Shown here: positions 1-8,121 of the stretch, in pieces
Layout of the letters: every line of letters starts with the position of its first letter
Position numbering within the stretch: position 1 is the stretch's first letter
Assembly (NCBI GenBank): GCA_024711025.1
Contig: JANJTP010000028.1
Coordinates: 1-64,000, forward strand
DNA length: 64,000 nt
Direction: 5' to 3'
Source: Solirubrobacteraceae bacterium
GTDB taxonomy: Bacteria; Actinomycetota; Thermoleophilia; Solirubrobacterales; Solirubrobacteraceae
The notes under the pieces: model-generated
Database searches by the model: none
What the model was told of the DNA's origin: nothing
Seen by the model: the letters and a program-made list of their open reading frames with translations, nothing else
Position numbers and translations under genes: made by a program

Positions 1-449
1 CGGACCGCTTCGACGATCCCGGCGTAGCCGGTGCAACGACAGATGTTCGAGGACAGCGCATCGCGAAGCTCCGCCTCGGTCGGATGCGGACTCTCCCGCA
101 GAAGCCCGGTCGCGAGCATCAGGAACCCCGGGGTGCAAAACCCGCATTGAAGCCCGTGGTGCTCGGAGAAAGCCTCCTGGAGCGCCGAAAGCTCGCCCGG
201 CGGGGCCAGCCCCTCGACGGTCTCGATCTCGCAGTCGTCCGCCTGCGGAGCGAGGACGAGACAGGAGCGCACCGGCACGCCGTCGAGCAGGACGGTGCAG
301 GCACCGCAGATGCCGTGCTCGCATCCGACGTGCGTTCCCGTGAGACCGAGGTCGTCGCGCAGGACGTCGGCAAGTGAGTGGCGAGCGTCTACAGCGAGCT
401 CGTGCGAGGCGCCGTTGACGATCATCCGAATCAGATGCGCGTCGCTCAT
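1..449 (-). CDS. Molybdenum hydroxylase [2Fe-2S] subunit, set A (3' end off window)
   Basis: Small iron-sulfur subunit of a xanthine dehydrogenase/CO dehydrogenase-family hydroxylase, relaying electrons from the Mo centre to FAD. The reverse-strand reading begins MSDAHLIRMIVNG. It shows the ferredoxin-type cluster motif C-E-H-G-I-C-G-A-C and the second cluster motif C-G-F-C-T-P-G followed by C-R-C-T-G-Y. About 149 residues are visible and the C-terminus runs off the window start, so the ORF track omits it. The ATG (447-449) overlaps the TGA of the FAD subunit (ATGA), implying translational coupling. It is the last visible gene of a minus-strand operon. Family assignment is secure; the substrate is unknown. 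Confidence 0.93.
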   Translation of the reverse strand, partial: MSDAHLIRMIVNGASHELAVDARHSLADVLRDDLGLTGTHVGCEHGICGACTVLLDGVPVRSCLVLAPQADDCEIETVEGLAPPGELSALQEAFSEHHGLQCGFCTPGFLMLATGLLRESPHPTEAELRDALSSNICRCTGYAGIVEAV

Positions 450-1342
450 CTGCTGCTCCCTTCGACGGGTCGCGAATCGCCATCCGGTCCGCCGCCCACC
501 GCCCGACCGAGTGCGCGCCGCACGACGACGGCCGCGAGCTCGCGCCGGTGCTCGGCATCGGCGTGGATGTCTGACACGGGGCTGATCGCCGCGGAGGCAA
601 GGTCGCCGATCTCCTCGAACAGCGGGGTCGAGCAGACGGCACCGGTCAGCGCGCGCTCCGCCTCGAGCAGCCGCAGCGGGACTTCGTCCACGCCGCCCAG
701 CACGATCCGCGCGTCGCGACAGCGCCCGTCCTCAAGATCGAGCGCCACGGTCGCGGCGACTAATGCGAAGTCCCCCTTGCGCCGGGCGAACTCCTCAATC
801 GCGGCATGCTCCCAGACCCGCGGGAAACGCACCTCGATGATGAGCTCGTCCGGGGCCAGGACGGTCGTGAAGAAGCCCTGGAAGAGCTCGCCGGCGGGTA
901 TGTCGCGCTTGCCGCCCGGACCCTGTGCCGTCACCACCGCGTCGAGCGCCACCGCCAACATGCACCACTCCGACGCGGGATCGGCATGGGCGATGCTGCC
1001 GCCGAAGGTGCCTCGTGTCCGGATCGGATAGTGGCCCACCCAGCGCGCGGCCTCAGCCAGGATGCGGTGCCCATCCGCAAGGGACGAGCGCATCGTCTCG
1101 ACCGCGCGGTGGACTGTCAGCGCGCCGATGCGCAGCGCCTCGCCGTCACGACGCATGTAGCGCAGACCCTCGACCCTGGTGATGTCGACGAGCATGCGCG
1201 GCCGAGCCAGGCGGAAGCCCAGCAGCGGCACCAGGCTCTGCCCGCCCGCCAGTACCTTGGCCTCGTCGCCGACCTCGCTCAGGTGCTCGATCGCCTCATC
1301 CACGGTGGCGACGCGCCGGTACTCGAAACGTGCCGGCTTCAT
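446..1342 (-). CDS. Molybdenum hydroxylase FAD-binding subunit, set A (CoxM-like)
   Basis: Medium subunit, 298 aa, typical length. The ATG at 1342 (MKPARFEYRR) was chosen over the track start at 2050 because it forms an ATGA overlap with the CoxG-like stop. FAD-binding signatures are AGGQSLVPLL near residue 34 and a TRGTFGGSIAHADP segment near residue 110, matching the CoxM/XdhB PCMH fold; a CODH C-terminal domain follows. It accepts electrons from the [2Fe-2S] subunit and passes them to the respiratory chain or NAD. It sits between the CoxG-like gene and the iron-sulfur gene and is coupled to both by 4-base overlaps. Confidence 0.93.
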   Translation of the reverse strand: MKPARFEYRRVATVDEAIEHLSEVGDEAKVLAGGQSLVPLLGFRLARPRMLVDITRVEGLRYMRRDGEALRIGALTVHRAVETMRSSLADGHRILAEAARWVGHYPIRTRGTFGGSIAHADPASEWCMLAVALDAVVTAQGPGGKRDIPAGELFQGFFTTVLAPDELIIEVRFPRVWEHAAIEEFARRKGDFALVAATVALDLEDGRCRDARIVLGGVDEVPLRLLEAERALTGAVCSTPLFEEIGDLASAAISPVSDIHADAEHRRELAAVVVRRALGRAVGGGPDGDSRPVEGSSR

Positions 1343-2028
1343 GCGGATGGCTCCCGGCGAGCCCTGAGGAGCCATAGGAGATAGCTGGAGCCGAAGGCGA
1401 GCACGACCGGGATCACGGCCCGCAGCGTGCGTCGACCGGTCGATCCGAGGACCAGACCCAGCGCATCGCGTGAAGGGGCCTGCGCCGCCGTCGCGTCGCC
1501 CCCTGCGCCGATCGCGAGCCACGATCGGCCGTCCGGCGCCGCGGGTGCGACTCGCGACGCGCTCCCGACCGGAGGAAGAGCACCCGGCTGCGCCATCTCG
1601 CGCTCCACGTTGCGAGCGAGCTCGTCGAACATGCGCTCGGCGATCCGCTCGAGACCGCCCCGGCCGAACTGCGCGACTCGTCCGCGGATCTGAAGATCGG
1701 TCTCGACCTCGAGGAGGCTGCCAGCGCCACCCTCGGTGATCCTCGTGACGATCGCGGCCTCCGCCGCGCCCTGGCCATCCGTGTCCTCGGCGGTCGCCCT
1801 CATCAGGGTGCGCCGCTGCTCGCGATCCAGCTCGACGAATCGCAGCCGGCCCTGGTAGTCGCCGGTGATCGGCCCCACCTTGACCTTCATCGAGCCCAGG
1901 TAGTCGTCGCCGTCGCGCCCGTCGACCCTCGCGCCCGGCAGGCACGCAGCCACTCGCTCGATGTCGCAGATAAAGTCGAAGAGCTGCGCCGGGGGAGCAG
2001 CCACGCTCGCACTGCTGGTGAGCTTCAC
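1339..2028 (-). CDS. CoxG-like SRPBCC protein with C-terminal membrane anchor
   Basis: 229 aa. Residues 1-150 form an SRPBCC/START-like domain of the CO dehydrogenase subunit G family (MKLTSSASVAAPPAQLF, then a segment ending FGRGGLERIAERMFDEL). A low-complexity linker leads to one hydrophobic helix near the C-terminus and a basic tail, so it probably lies at the inner face of the membrane. CoxG-family proteins are known to recruit or help assemble Mo-hydroxylases at the membrane. Its place between the large and medium subunits of set A, with ATGA overlaps on both sides, suggests that job for set A and not for the set B xanthine dehydrogenase. Confidence 0.88.
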   Translation of the reverse strand: MKLTSSASVAAPPAQLFDFICDIERVAACLPGARVDGRDGDDYLGSMKVKVGPITGDYQGRLRFVELDREQRRTLMRATAEDTDGQGAAEAAIVTRITEGGAGSLLEVETDLQIRGRVAQFGRGGLERIAERMFDELARNVEREMAQPGALPPVGSASRVAPAAPDGRSWLAIGAGGDATAAQAPSRDALGLVLGSTGRRTLRAVIPVVLAFGSSYLLWLLRARREPSA

Positions 2029-4409
2029 ACCTGCGCTCCTTCGATCTCACACGCGTCGGGGGCGCAATCCATGGCTGACTCGCGGATCAGCCTTCGCACC
2101 GCGGACGGGCTCAGCGGCGTCGCCGTGACGTCGACGCCGCAGCCCGCCAGCGCACTGGAGACGGCGTTGGCGATCGCCGCCGCAGGCCCAATCGTGCCGC
2201 TCTCACCGGCGCCCTTGACCCCCAGCGGCGTTCCGGGCGCAGGTGACACGAGGTGCTCGACGACGATCTCGGGGATCTCGGCGCTCGTGGGGACCAAGTA
2301 GCCCATGAAGCTCGTTGCGAGCGGCTGGCCCTCGGGGCTGTGGCAGATCTCCTCGTAGAGCGCCCCGCCGATGGCCTGCGCCACGGCCCCGCGTATCTGG
2401 CCGGCGACGATCGGGGGATTGATCATCCGGCCGCAGTCGTGCACGACGGCGTAGCTGAGGACCTCTACGCGACCCGTCTCGACGTCGACCTCGACGACGG
2501 CGGCGTCGCTCCCATTCGTGTACGTCGCACAGGCGTTCATGCGCCCGTGCACGTCGGGCCGGTGGTCGATGCCCGGCGCGTCGTAGACGGCGGTCGCCTG
2601 CAGCCCCGGCTCGACGCCGTCCGGCAGATCGAGTGTCCGCACCCAGGCGAGCGTGGCGATCCGCGCCAGCGATACGGCCGCGCCGCCGCCCCTGACGCGC
2701 ACGCGCCCATCCACCAGCTCGAGGTCCTCGGCCGCCGCCTCGAGCAGGTGAGCGCCGATCGCGAGCGCCTTCTCGCGGATGACCGAGGCCGCGAGACCGA
2801 TGGCGCCGGACGCGACGATCGTGCTGCGGCTCCCCAGGCCGCCGATCCCGTAGGGGCAGCGGTCGGTGTCTCCCATGTCGACACGGACGCCGTCTCTCGA
2901 CACGCCGAGCGCCTCCGCGACCACGGTCGCGACCATCGTCGCCACGCCCTGCCCGGTCGTGGTCACGCCGACGGAGGCGACCACGCTCCCGTCGGGCTCG
3001 ACTCGAATCGTGCACATCTCGTGCGAGGTCCAGTTGCCCGTGGTGACGAAGTAGGAGGCACCAACGCCCTCGAGGTACGTGGCGAAGCCAACCCCGAGAC
3101 GGGTCGACCCGGACGACGGGCGCTCCGTGCGCGCCGTGCGCAGCGCGTCGAGGCCGAGCTCGACCGCTCGATCGAAGCACTCGCGGTGGCTGCCGGAGTC
3201 GACGACGGAGCCGGAGGGAAGCCTGTACGGCAGCGAATCGCGCTCGAGCAGCATCTCGCGGCGCAGCTCGATCGCGTCGCGACCGGTCTCGCGCGCGATG
3301 CGCTCCACCAGCCGCTCCATCGCGAACACCGCCTCGGGGGAGCCGAAGCCTCGATACGCCCCGCTGGGAGTCTTGTTCGTCACGACGCACGTCACGCCGA
3401 CCTCGGCATGCGGGATGCGGTAGGGCCCGGTGAGGACGCCGGCGGTCACGAAGCTGGAGGCGACGCCGGCCGGAAACACCTCGCCCGAGCCGATGTCGCA
3501 TGTGATCTGCGCGCGCAGGGCCAAGATCCGCCCGTCGCCGTCGATCGCGGCCTCCAGCTCGTGCAGCTGGTCGCGAGCGTGCACGGACGCCATGAAGTGC
3601 TCGGCGCGGTCCTCGATCCAGCGGATCGGCCGGCCGAGCCGCATCGCGAGCCACGCGACGAGGACGTCTTCCGGGTAGACGTGGGTCTTCGAGCCGAACG
3701 ACCCGCCGACGCTGTCGACGATCACGCGGATCGAGTGCTCCGGCAGCCCGAGTGCCGTGGCGAGGGTCGTCCGCACGATGTGCGGCGACTGCGCGCTCGT
3801 CCAGAAGGTCAGCCGGCCGGCGACGAATGACGCGACCGAGCCTCGCGTCTCGAGCGGAGTCGGCGCCTGCCGGTGCATGCGGTAGCTCGCACGTATCACG
3901 CGTGACGACGCGAGGATGGCCGCCACCTCGGGATCGCGGCGTGTCACGTCGACGGCCTTGTTGTCCGGCCAGTCCTCGTACAGGCGAGGCGCATCGTCGG
4001 CGAGCGCCCGCTCGAGCGACGCGACGGCATCGAGCGGCTCGTACTCCACTTCGATCGCCTCGATCGCGTCCTCCGCGCGGAAGCGGTCCTCGGCGACGAC
4101 CGCGGCGACGGGCGCGCCGACGTAGCGGACGCGATCGACGGCCAGCGGGAAGGTCCCGATCGGGCGCATCGCCTCGATGAAGTCCGGGAAGCCGCTCACG
4201 CCCACGAGGTCTCCGGCGCCGACCGCCGCGAGCACCCCGTCGAGCGAAAGCGCAGGCGCGCAGTCGAGCCTCGCCAGGCGACCATGCGCGACGCCGCTGC
4301 GCAGGACCGCCATCTCGACCATGCGAGGCAGGCGCACGTCGGCGACGAAGCTGCCGGCGCCCGTGATGAGCGCGAGGTCCTCGACACGCCCGAGCCGCGC
4401 GGACGCCAT
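2025..4409 (-). CDS. Molybdenum hydroxylase large subunit, set A (CoxL-like)
   Basis: 794 aa Mo-pterin catalytic subunit. I start at MASARLGRVEDL (4409), which avoids overlapping the upstream gene; the track start at 4472 would overlap set B. Motifs include GSFGSKTHVYPED, the active-site loop GAYRGFGSPEA, and a C-terminal GVKGAGESGTIGPA carrying the catalytic Glu. The AYRGFG loop places it outside form I CO dehydrogenase, which has AYRCSFR. It resembles form II/aldehyde-oxidase-like enzymes whose substrates are mostly unknown. Being inside a purine operon, a purine or related N-heterocycle is the likely substrate; that is inference. Confidence 0.9.
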   Translation of the reverse strand: MASARLGRVEDLALITGAGSFVADVRLPRMVEMAVLRSGVAHGRLARLDCAPALSLDGVLAAVGAGDLVGVSGFPDFIEAMRPIGTFPLAVDRVRYVGAPVAAVVAEDRFRAEDAIEAIEVEYEPLDAVASLERALADDAPRLYEDWPDNKAVDVTRRDPEVAAILASSRVIRASYRMHRQAPTPLETRGSVASFVAGRLTFWTSAQSPHIVRTTLATALGLPEHSIRVIVDSVGGSFGSKTHVYPEDVLVAWLAMRLGRPIRWIEDRAEHFMASVHARDQLHELEAAIDGDGRILALRAQITCDIGSGEVFPAGVASSFVTAGVLTGPYRIPHAEVGVTCVVTNKTPSGAYRGFGSPEAVFAMERLVERIARETGRDAIELRREMLLERDSLPYRLPSGSVVDSGSHRECFDRAVELGLDALRTARTERPSSGSTRLGVGFATYLEGVGASYFVTTGNWTSHEMCTIRVEPDGSVVASVGVTTTGQGVATMVATVVAEALGVSRDGVRVDMGDTDRCPYGIGGLGSRSTIVASGAIGLAASVIREKALAIGAHLLEAAAEDLELVDGRVRVRGGGAAVSLARIATLAWVRTLDLPDGVEPGLQATAVYDAPGIDHRPDVHGRMNACATYTNGSDAAVVEVDVETGRVEVLSYAVVHDCGRMINPPIVAGQIRGAVAQAIGGALYEEICHSPEGQPLATSFMGYLVPTSAEIPEIVVEHLVSPAPGTPLGVKGAGESGTIGPAAAIANAVSSALAGCGVDVTATPLSPSAVRRLIRESAMDCAPDACEIEGAQV

Positions 4410-4413
4410 CACG

Positions 4414-6768
4414 TCACCGCCACGACAGCTCGCCGGACAGGCCGGCCAGATGCTCCGGGCGAGCCGGGACATGGGCCAGCTCCCTGCCGGTCGCAGCTCG
4501 CAGAGCGGCCATCACCGCGGGGCCGGAGGAGATCATCGGCGGCTCGCCGACGCCGTTGACGCCGTAGGGCGAGTCGGGCTGCGCGAGCTCGAGGATCTCG
4601 ACGCGCACCGGGGGCATGTCGACGATCGTCGGGATCAGGTAGTCCGTGAACGAGGGATTGAGGATCCGCCCGCCCTGCACGCGGATCTCCTCCATCAGCG
4701 CGAGTCCCATGCCCTGGGCTGTGCCGCCCTCGATCTGGCCCTCTACCGCGAGTGGGTTGAGAGCCTTGCCCACGTCCTGGACGGCGGTCAGCTCGACGAC
4801 CCGCACCAGGCCCAGCTCGACGTCGACGTCGACGACCGCCCGGTGGGCGGCGAAGGCGATCATCGCGTGGACGTCGCCCTGGCCGTTCTCGTCGAGCGGC
4901 AGCGTGGGGCGGGGCCGCCACTCACGCTCCTCCACGATCACCTGCTCGCCGAGCAGGTCGGCCAGCGGCATCAGCGGCCCGCGCGACCTGGAAGCCACGT
5001 AGCAGTCCTCGAGGATCAGGTCGTCAGCTTCGACGTCGCCATCGAGCCGCTCCCGGGCCAGCTCCAGGACCCGCTCCCGGACGGCCTCGCAGGCGGCCTT
5101 TACCGCGCCGCCCGTGATCACCGTCTGACGGGAGGCGGACGAGGACCCGGCATTGCCGACCGTGGTATCGGCCGGGCGCACGAGCGCTCGCCGCACCCCG
5201 AGCTCCGTCCGTGCGATCTGCGCGTGGATCGTGACGAGTCCCTGCCCGACCTCGCACGCGGCGGTGTGCACCTCGGCGATCGGCTCGCCGTGGCTCGCCC
5301 AGAGCCGGACACGAGCGGTCGAGTAGTCGTCGTAGCCCTCGCAGAAGCCGATGTTCTTGATGCTGACCGCGTACCCGACGCCGCGCCGCAGGCCCTCGCC
5401 GCGCGTGACGTTCGCGACGCCCCCGGGCAGCTCTCGCTGGTCGAGCCGCTCGCCGTCCCCGGGGAGCTGCTCCGGCATCGGCGTCTCCTGCAGGTGACGC
5501 AGGACCTCCTCGACCGGAGCCGGCCCGACGACCGGCTGGCCGGTGGGCATCAGGCCGCCGGTTCGCATCGCGTTGCGCCGGCGGATCTCGAGCGGATCGA
5601 GGCCGACGGCCGCCGCCAGCTTGTCCATCTGCGCCTCGTAGCCGAAGCACACCTGCACCGCGCCGAAGCCGCGCATCGCGCCGCACGGCGGGTTGTTCGT
5701 GTAGACCGCGTAGGCATCGATTTCCGCGTTCGGGCACTCGTAGGGGCCGACGGCGAACGTGCCGCTGACGAGGCAGACCGAGCGCGACGTGGATGCGTAG
5801 GCGCCTCCGTCCAGGACGAGCCGCGCCTTGACGTAGACCAGGCGGCCGTCGGTCGTGGCGCCGTGCTCGTAGCGCATCCGCGCCGGGTGCCTATGGACGT
5901 GGCCGAAGAACGACTCCTCGCGCGAGTAGGACATCTTCACCGCGCGATCGGTGTGCAGCGCCAGCAGGCAGGCGTGGATCTGCATCGAGAGGTCCTCGCG
6001 GCCACCGAAGGCGCCGCCGATGCCGGCCTGGGTCAGCCGCACCATGTCCTGCTCCAGCCCCAAGCTCGCCGCGACCTGGTTGAGGTCCTGGTGCAGCCAC
6101 TGGGTCGCGATGTAGAGGTGCACGCCGCCGTCGCCGTCGGGCACGGCGAGCCCGGACTCCGGACCGAGCATCGCCTGGTCCTGCATCCCGATCTCGTACT
6201 CGCCGCGCACGACCACGTCCGCGGTGCCGGCGTGCTCCTCGACCGAGCCGTGTCGGATCGACAGGTGGCGCACCACGTTGCCGGCGGGATGCAGCGCCCG
6301 GGCCGACGCGTCGAGGGCCTCATCGGGGTCGACCAGCGGCTCGAGCACCTCGTAGTCGACGACGATCCGCCGCGCGGCTTCGCGCGCGGTCGCGGGGTGG
6401 TCGGCGGCGACTATCGCGACGGGCTCGCCCTGGTAGCGCACCAGGTCCCACGCGAGCACCGGCTGGTCGGGCTCCTCGAGGCCGTACGTCTTGCGTCCCG
6501 GCACGTCCTCATGGGTCAGGACGGCTACGACGCCGGGAACAGCGCGGGCCGCGGACGTGTCGATCGAGCGGATGCGCGCCGATGGATGGGGGCTGCGGCA
6601 CGTCGCACCCCAGAGCATGTCCTCGGCCCACAGGTCAGAGGAGTAGGCGAACTCGCCGCTCACCTTGAGCGTTCCGTCGGGTCGCAGGGTCCGCTCGCCG
6701 ATGCCCTCGCGGGTCCTGGTCAGCTGGTCGCCCGCGAGCACGTTCGCCGATGCCATCGCTTGCCTCAT
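4414..6768 (-). CDS. Xanthine dehydrogenase molybdenum-binding subunit, set B
   Basis: 784 aa. It oxidises hypoxanthine and xanthine to urate in the cytoplasm together with the next two genes. The ATG at 6768 (MRQAMASANV) gives an ATGA overlap with the iron-sulfur subunit. Visible signatures: IGGAFGGREDLSMQ for Mo-cofactor binding, GAMRGFGAVQV for the active-site Arg loop typical of xanthine dehydrogenases, and GVGEPPMISSGPA with the catalytic Glu. These differ from the set A motifs and are closer to true xanthine dehydrogenases. An alternative start at MASANV (6756) is possible. Four bases separate its stop from the set A large subunit start. Confidence 0.93.
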   Translation of the reverse strand: MRQAMASANVLAGDQLTRTREGIGERTLRPDGTLKVSGEFAYSSDLWAEDMLWGATCRSPHPSARIRSIDTSAARAVPGVVAVLTHEDVPGRKTYGLEEPDQPVLAWDLVRYQGEPVAIVAADHPATAREAARRIVVDYEVLEPLVDPDEALDASARALHPAGNVVRHLSIRHGSVEEHAGTADVVVRGEYEIGMQDQAMLGPESGLAVPDGDGGVHLYIATQWLHQDLNQVAASLGLEQDMVRLTQAGIGGAFGGREDLSMQIHACLLALHTDRAVKMSYSREESFFGHVHRHPARMRYEHGATTDGRLVYVKARLVLDGGAYASTSRSVCLVSGTFAVGPYECPNAEIDAYAVYTNNPPCGAMRGFGAVQVCFGYEAQMDKLAAAVGLDPLEIRRRNAMRTGGLMPTGQPVVGPAPVEEVLRHLQETPMPEQLPGDGERLDQRELPGGVANVTRGEGLRRGVGYAVSIKNIGFCEGYDDYSTARVRLWASHGEPIAEVHTAACEVGQGLVTIHAQIARTELGVRRALVRPADTTVGNAGSSSASRQTVITGGAVKAACEAVRERVLELARERLDGDVEADDLILEDCYVASRSRGPLMPLADLLGEQVIVEEREWRPRPTLPLDENGQGDVHAMIAFAAHRAVVDVDVELGLVRVVELTAVQDVGKALNPLAVEGQIEGGTAQGMGLALMEEIRVQGGRILNPSFTDYLIPTIVDMPPVRVEILELAQPDSPYGVNGVGEPPMISSGPAVMAALRAATGRELAHVPARPEHLAGLSGELSWR

Positions 6769-7232
6769 GTCGTCATGCGATCCGCCGCCACCCGGACGGC
6801 CTCGATGATCTTCGCGTACCCCGTGCAACGGCAGAGGTTCCCGGCCAGCGCCTCGCGGATCTCAGCGTCACTGGGGCTCGGCTGGCGCTGCAGGAGGTCG
6901 TGCGCGGCCAGGATGAAGCCCGGCGTGCAGAAGCCGCATTGCACAGCGCCCGTCTCGATGAACGCCTCCTGGAGCGGGCTCAGCGCGTCGCCGTCGGCGA
7001 GCCCCTCGATCGTCACGATCTCCGCCCCCTCGGCCTGGCCGGCGAGGACCAGGCACGAGCAGACGAGCTTGCCGTCGAGGAAGACCGAGCACGAGCCGCA
7101 CTCGCCCTGCTCGCAGGCGTTCTTGGCGCCGGGCAGCTTCATCCGCTCCCGCAGGACCTGGAGCAGGCTCTCGCTCTCGCGGACACCCGCGACGTCCCGA
7201 GGCTCACCGTTGACAACGCATTCCAGTCGCAT
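6765..7232 (-). CDS. Xanthine dehydrogenase [2Fe-2S] subunit, set B
   Basis: 155 aa, complete. Start is MRLECVVNGEPR at 7232; the longer track ORF is an upstream extension through the FAD gene. Motifs: C-E-Q-G-E-C-G-S-C-S-V for the plant-ferredoxin-type cluster, and CGFCTPGF plus CRCTGY for the second cluster. It transfers electrons from the Mo centre to FAD. It is coupled by ATGA to the Mo subunit and lies 14 bases after the FAD gene, giving the order FAD-FeS-Mo, opposite to set A. Confidence 0.94.
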   Translation of the reverse strand: MRLECVVNGEPRDVAGVRESESLLQVLRERMKLPGAKNACEQGECGSCSVFLDGKLVCSCLVLAGQAEGAEIVTIEGLADGDALSPLQEAFIETGAVQCGFCTPGFILAAHDLLQRQPSPSDAEIREALAGNLCRCTGYAKIIEAVRVAADRMTT

Positions 7233-7246
7233 CTCTGATGAGCCCC

Positions 7247-8119
7247 CTAGCCGATCAGCTCGTCTCGCGCTCCACGTGCCCAGCCGAGGGCCCGGCGGGC
7301 CAGCACGGCCAGCGCGTGGCGCCGGTAGTCGGCGGTTCCGCGCACATCGTCGATCGGGCGCGCCGCGGCGCTCACGAGCTCGCCGAAGCGGGCGGCCGCC
7401 GACTCGCCCAGCGGCGCGCCGGACTCCCATGCGTCGGCCTCGGTGAGAACCCCCTCGAGAAAGCGCCCTGCCTCCTCGGCGACGAGCGGCACCGGGCCCG
7501 CCGAGCCGATCCCAGTGCCGACGCGCCGCCGCGAGGGATCGATCGCAAGCGCGAAGGAGCAGACCGAGATGACCATCGCGTTGCGCGTGCCGATCTTCGA
7601 GAACTGCTGCGATCCGCTCGCCCGCGGCATGCGAACGCACTCGATGAGCTCGTCCGGCTCCAGCGTGGTGCGCTTGGGGCCGGCGAACAGCTCGCCGATC
7701 CCGATCCACCGCGCGCCGCGCGCCGAGGCCAGCTTGACCTGAGCGTCCGTCGCCAGCAGCGGCGGATGAGCGTCGCCTGCCGGGGAGGCGGTGCCCAGGT
7801 TGCCGCCGACCGTGCCGCGGTTGCGGATCTGCGGCGACCCGACCGTTCGGGCGGCCATCGCCAGGGCGGGAAGCTCACAGGAGAGCTCGTCGATCAGCTC
7901 GGTGAACGTCACGCCGGCGCCGAGGACGACGTGGCCGTCATCGAGCGACCACTCGGCGAGCTTCGCCACGCGGCCGAGGTCCAGGATCGTGGCCGGGAGC
8001 CGGTCGCCGGCGCCGAGCTCGATCATCAGGTCGGTGCCGCCGCGGATCGCGCGCGCGTCCGGGTACGCGGCCTTGGCCGCAAGCGCATCCTCCCAGCTGA
8101 TCGGCTGGATCAGCTCCAT
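7247..8119 (-). CDS. Xanthine dehydrogenase FAD-binding subunit, set B
   Basis: 290 aa. Start MELIQPISWEDAL at 8119 is preceded by a GGGAGG ribosome-binding site about 8 bases upstream, which decides against the longer track ORF. The sequence has the flavin-site pattern IRGGTDLMIELGAG (residues 25-40) and IRNRGTVGGNLGTASPAGD (near 100), typical of XdhB/CoxM proteins, then a CODH C-terminal domain. It follows the deaminase by two bases and is the FAD partner of the set B enzyme, completing a xanthine dehydrogenase that feeds the urate pathway encoded to the right. Confidence 0.93.
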   Translation of the reverse strand: MELIQPISWEDALAAKAAYPDARAIRGGTDLMIELGAGDRLPATILDLGRVAKLAEWSLDDGHVVLGAGVTFTELIDELSCELPALAMAARTVGSPQIRNRGTVGGNLGTASPAGDAHPPLLATDAQVKLASARGARWIGIGELFAGPKRTTLEPDELIECVRMPRASGSQQFSKIGTRNAMVISVCSFALAIDPSRRRVGTGIGSAGPVPLVAEEAGRFLEGVLTEADAWESGAPLGESAAARFGELVSAAARPIDDVRGTADYRRHALAVLARRALGWARGARDELIG

Positions 8120-8121
8120 CT

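Noticed and set aside
446-2050. 534-aa fused CoxG-FAD protein
   Set aside because: Upstream part is a wrong-frame reading through the CoxG-like gene; an ATG with ATGA coupling at 1342 gives a normal FAD subunit.
2025-4409. Form I carbon monoxide dehydrogenase
   Set aside because: The AYRCSFR active-site loop with the Cu-binding Cys is absent; the loop reads GAYRGFG. CoxD/E/F maturation genes are also not seen in the window.
4177-7446. 1089-aa plus-strand ORF over the xanthine dehydrogenase genes
   Set aside because: Composition is a His/Arg/Asp/Val-rich shadow reading. The opposite strand has clear, motif-bearing genes with coupled starts. The same holds for 31127-34618 (minus), 25440-28688 (minus) and 31918-34944 (plus).
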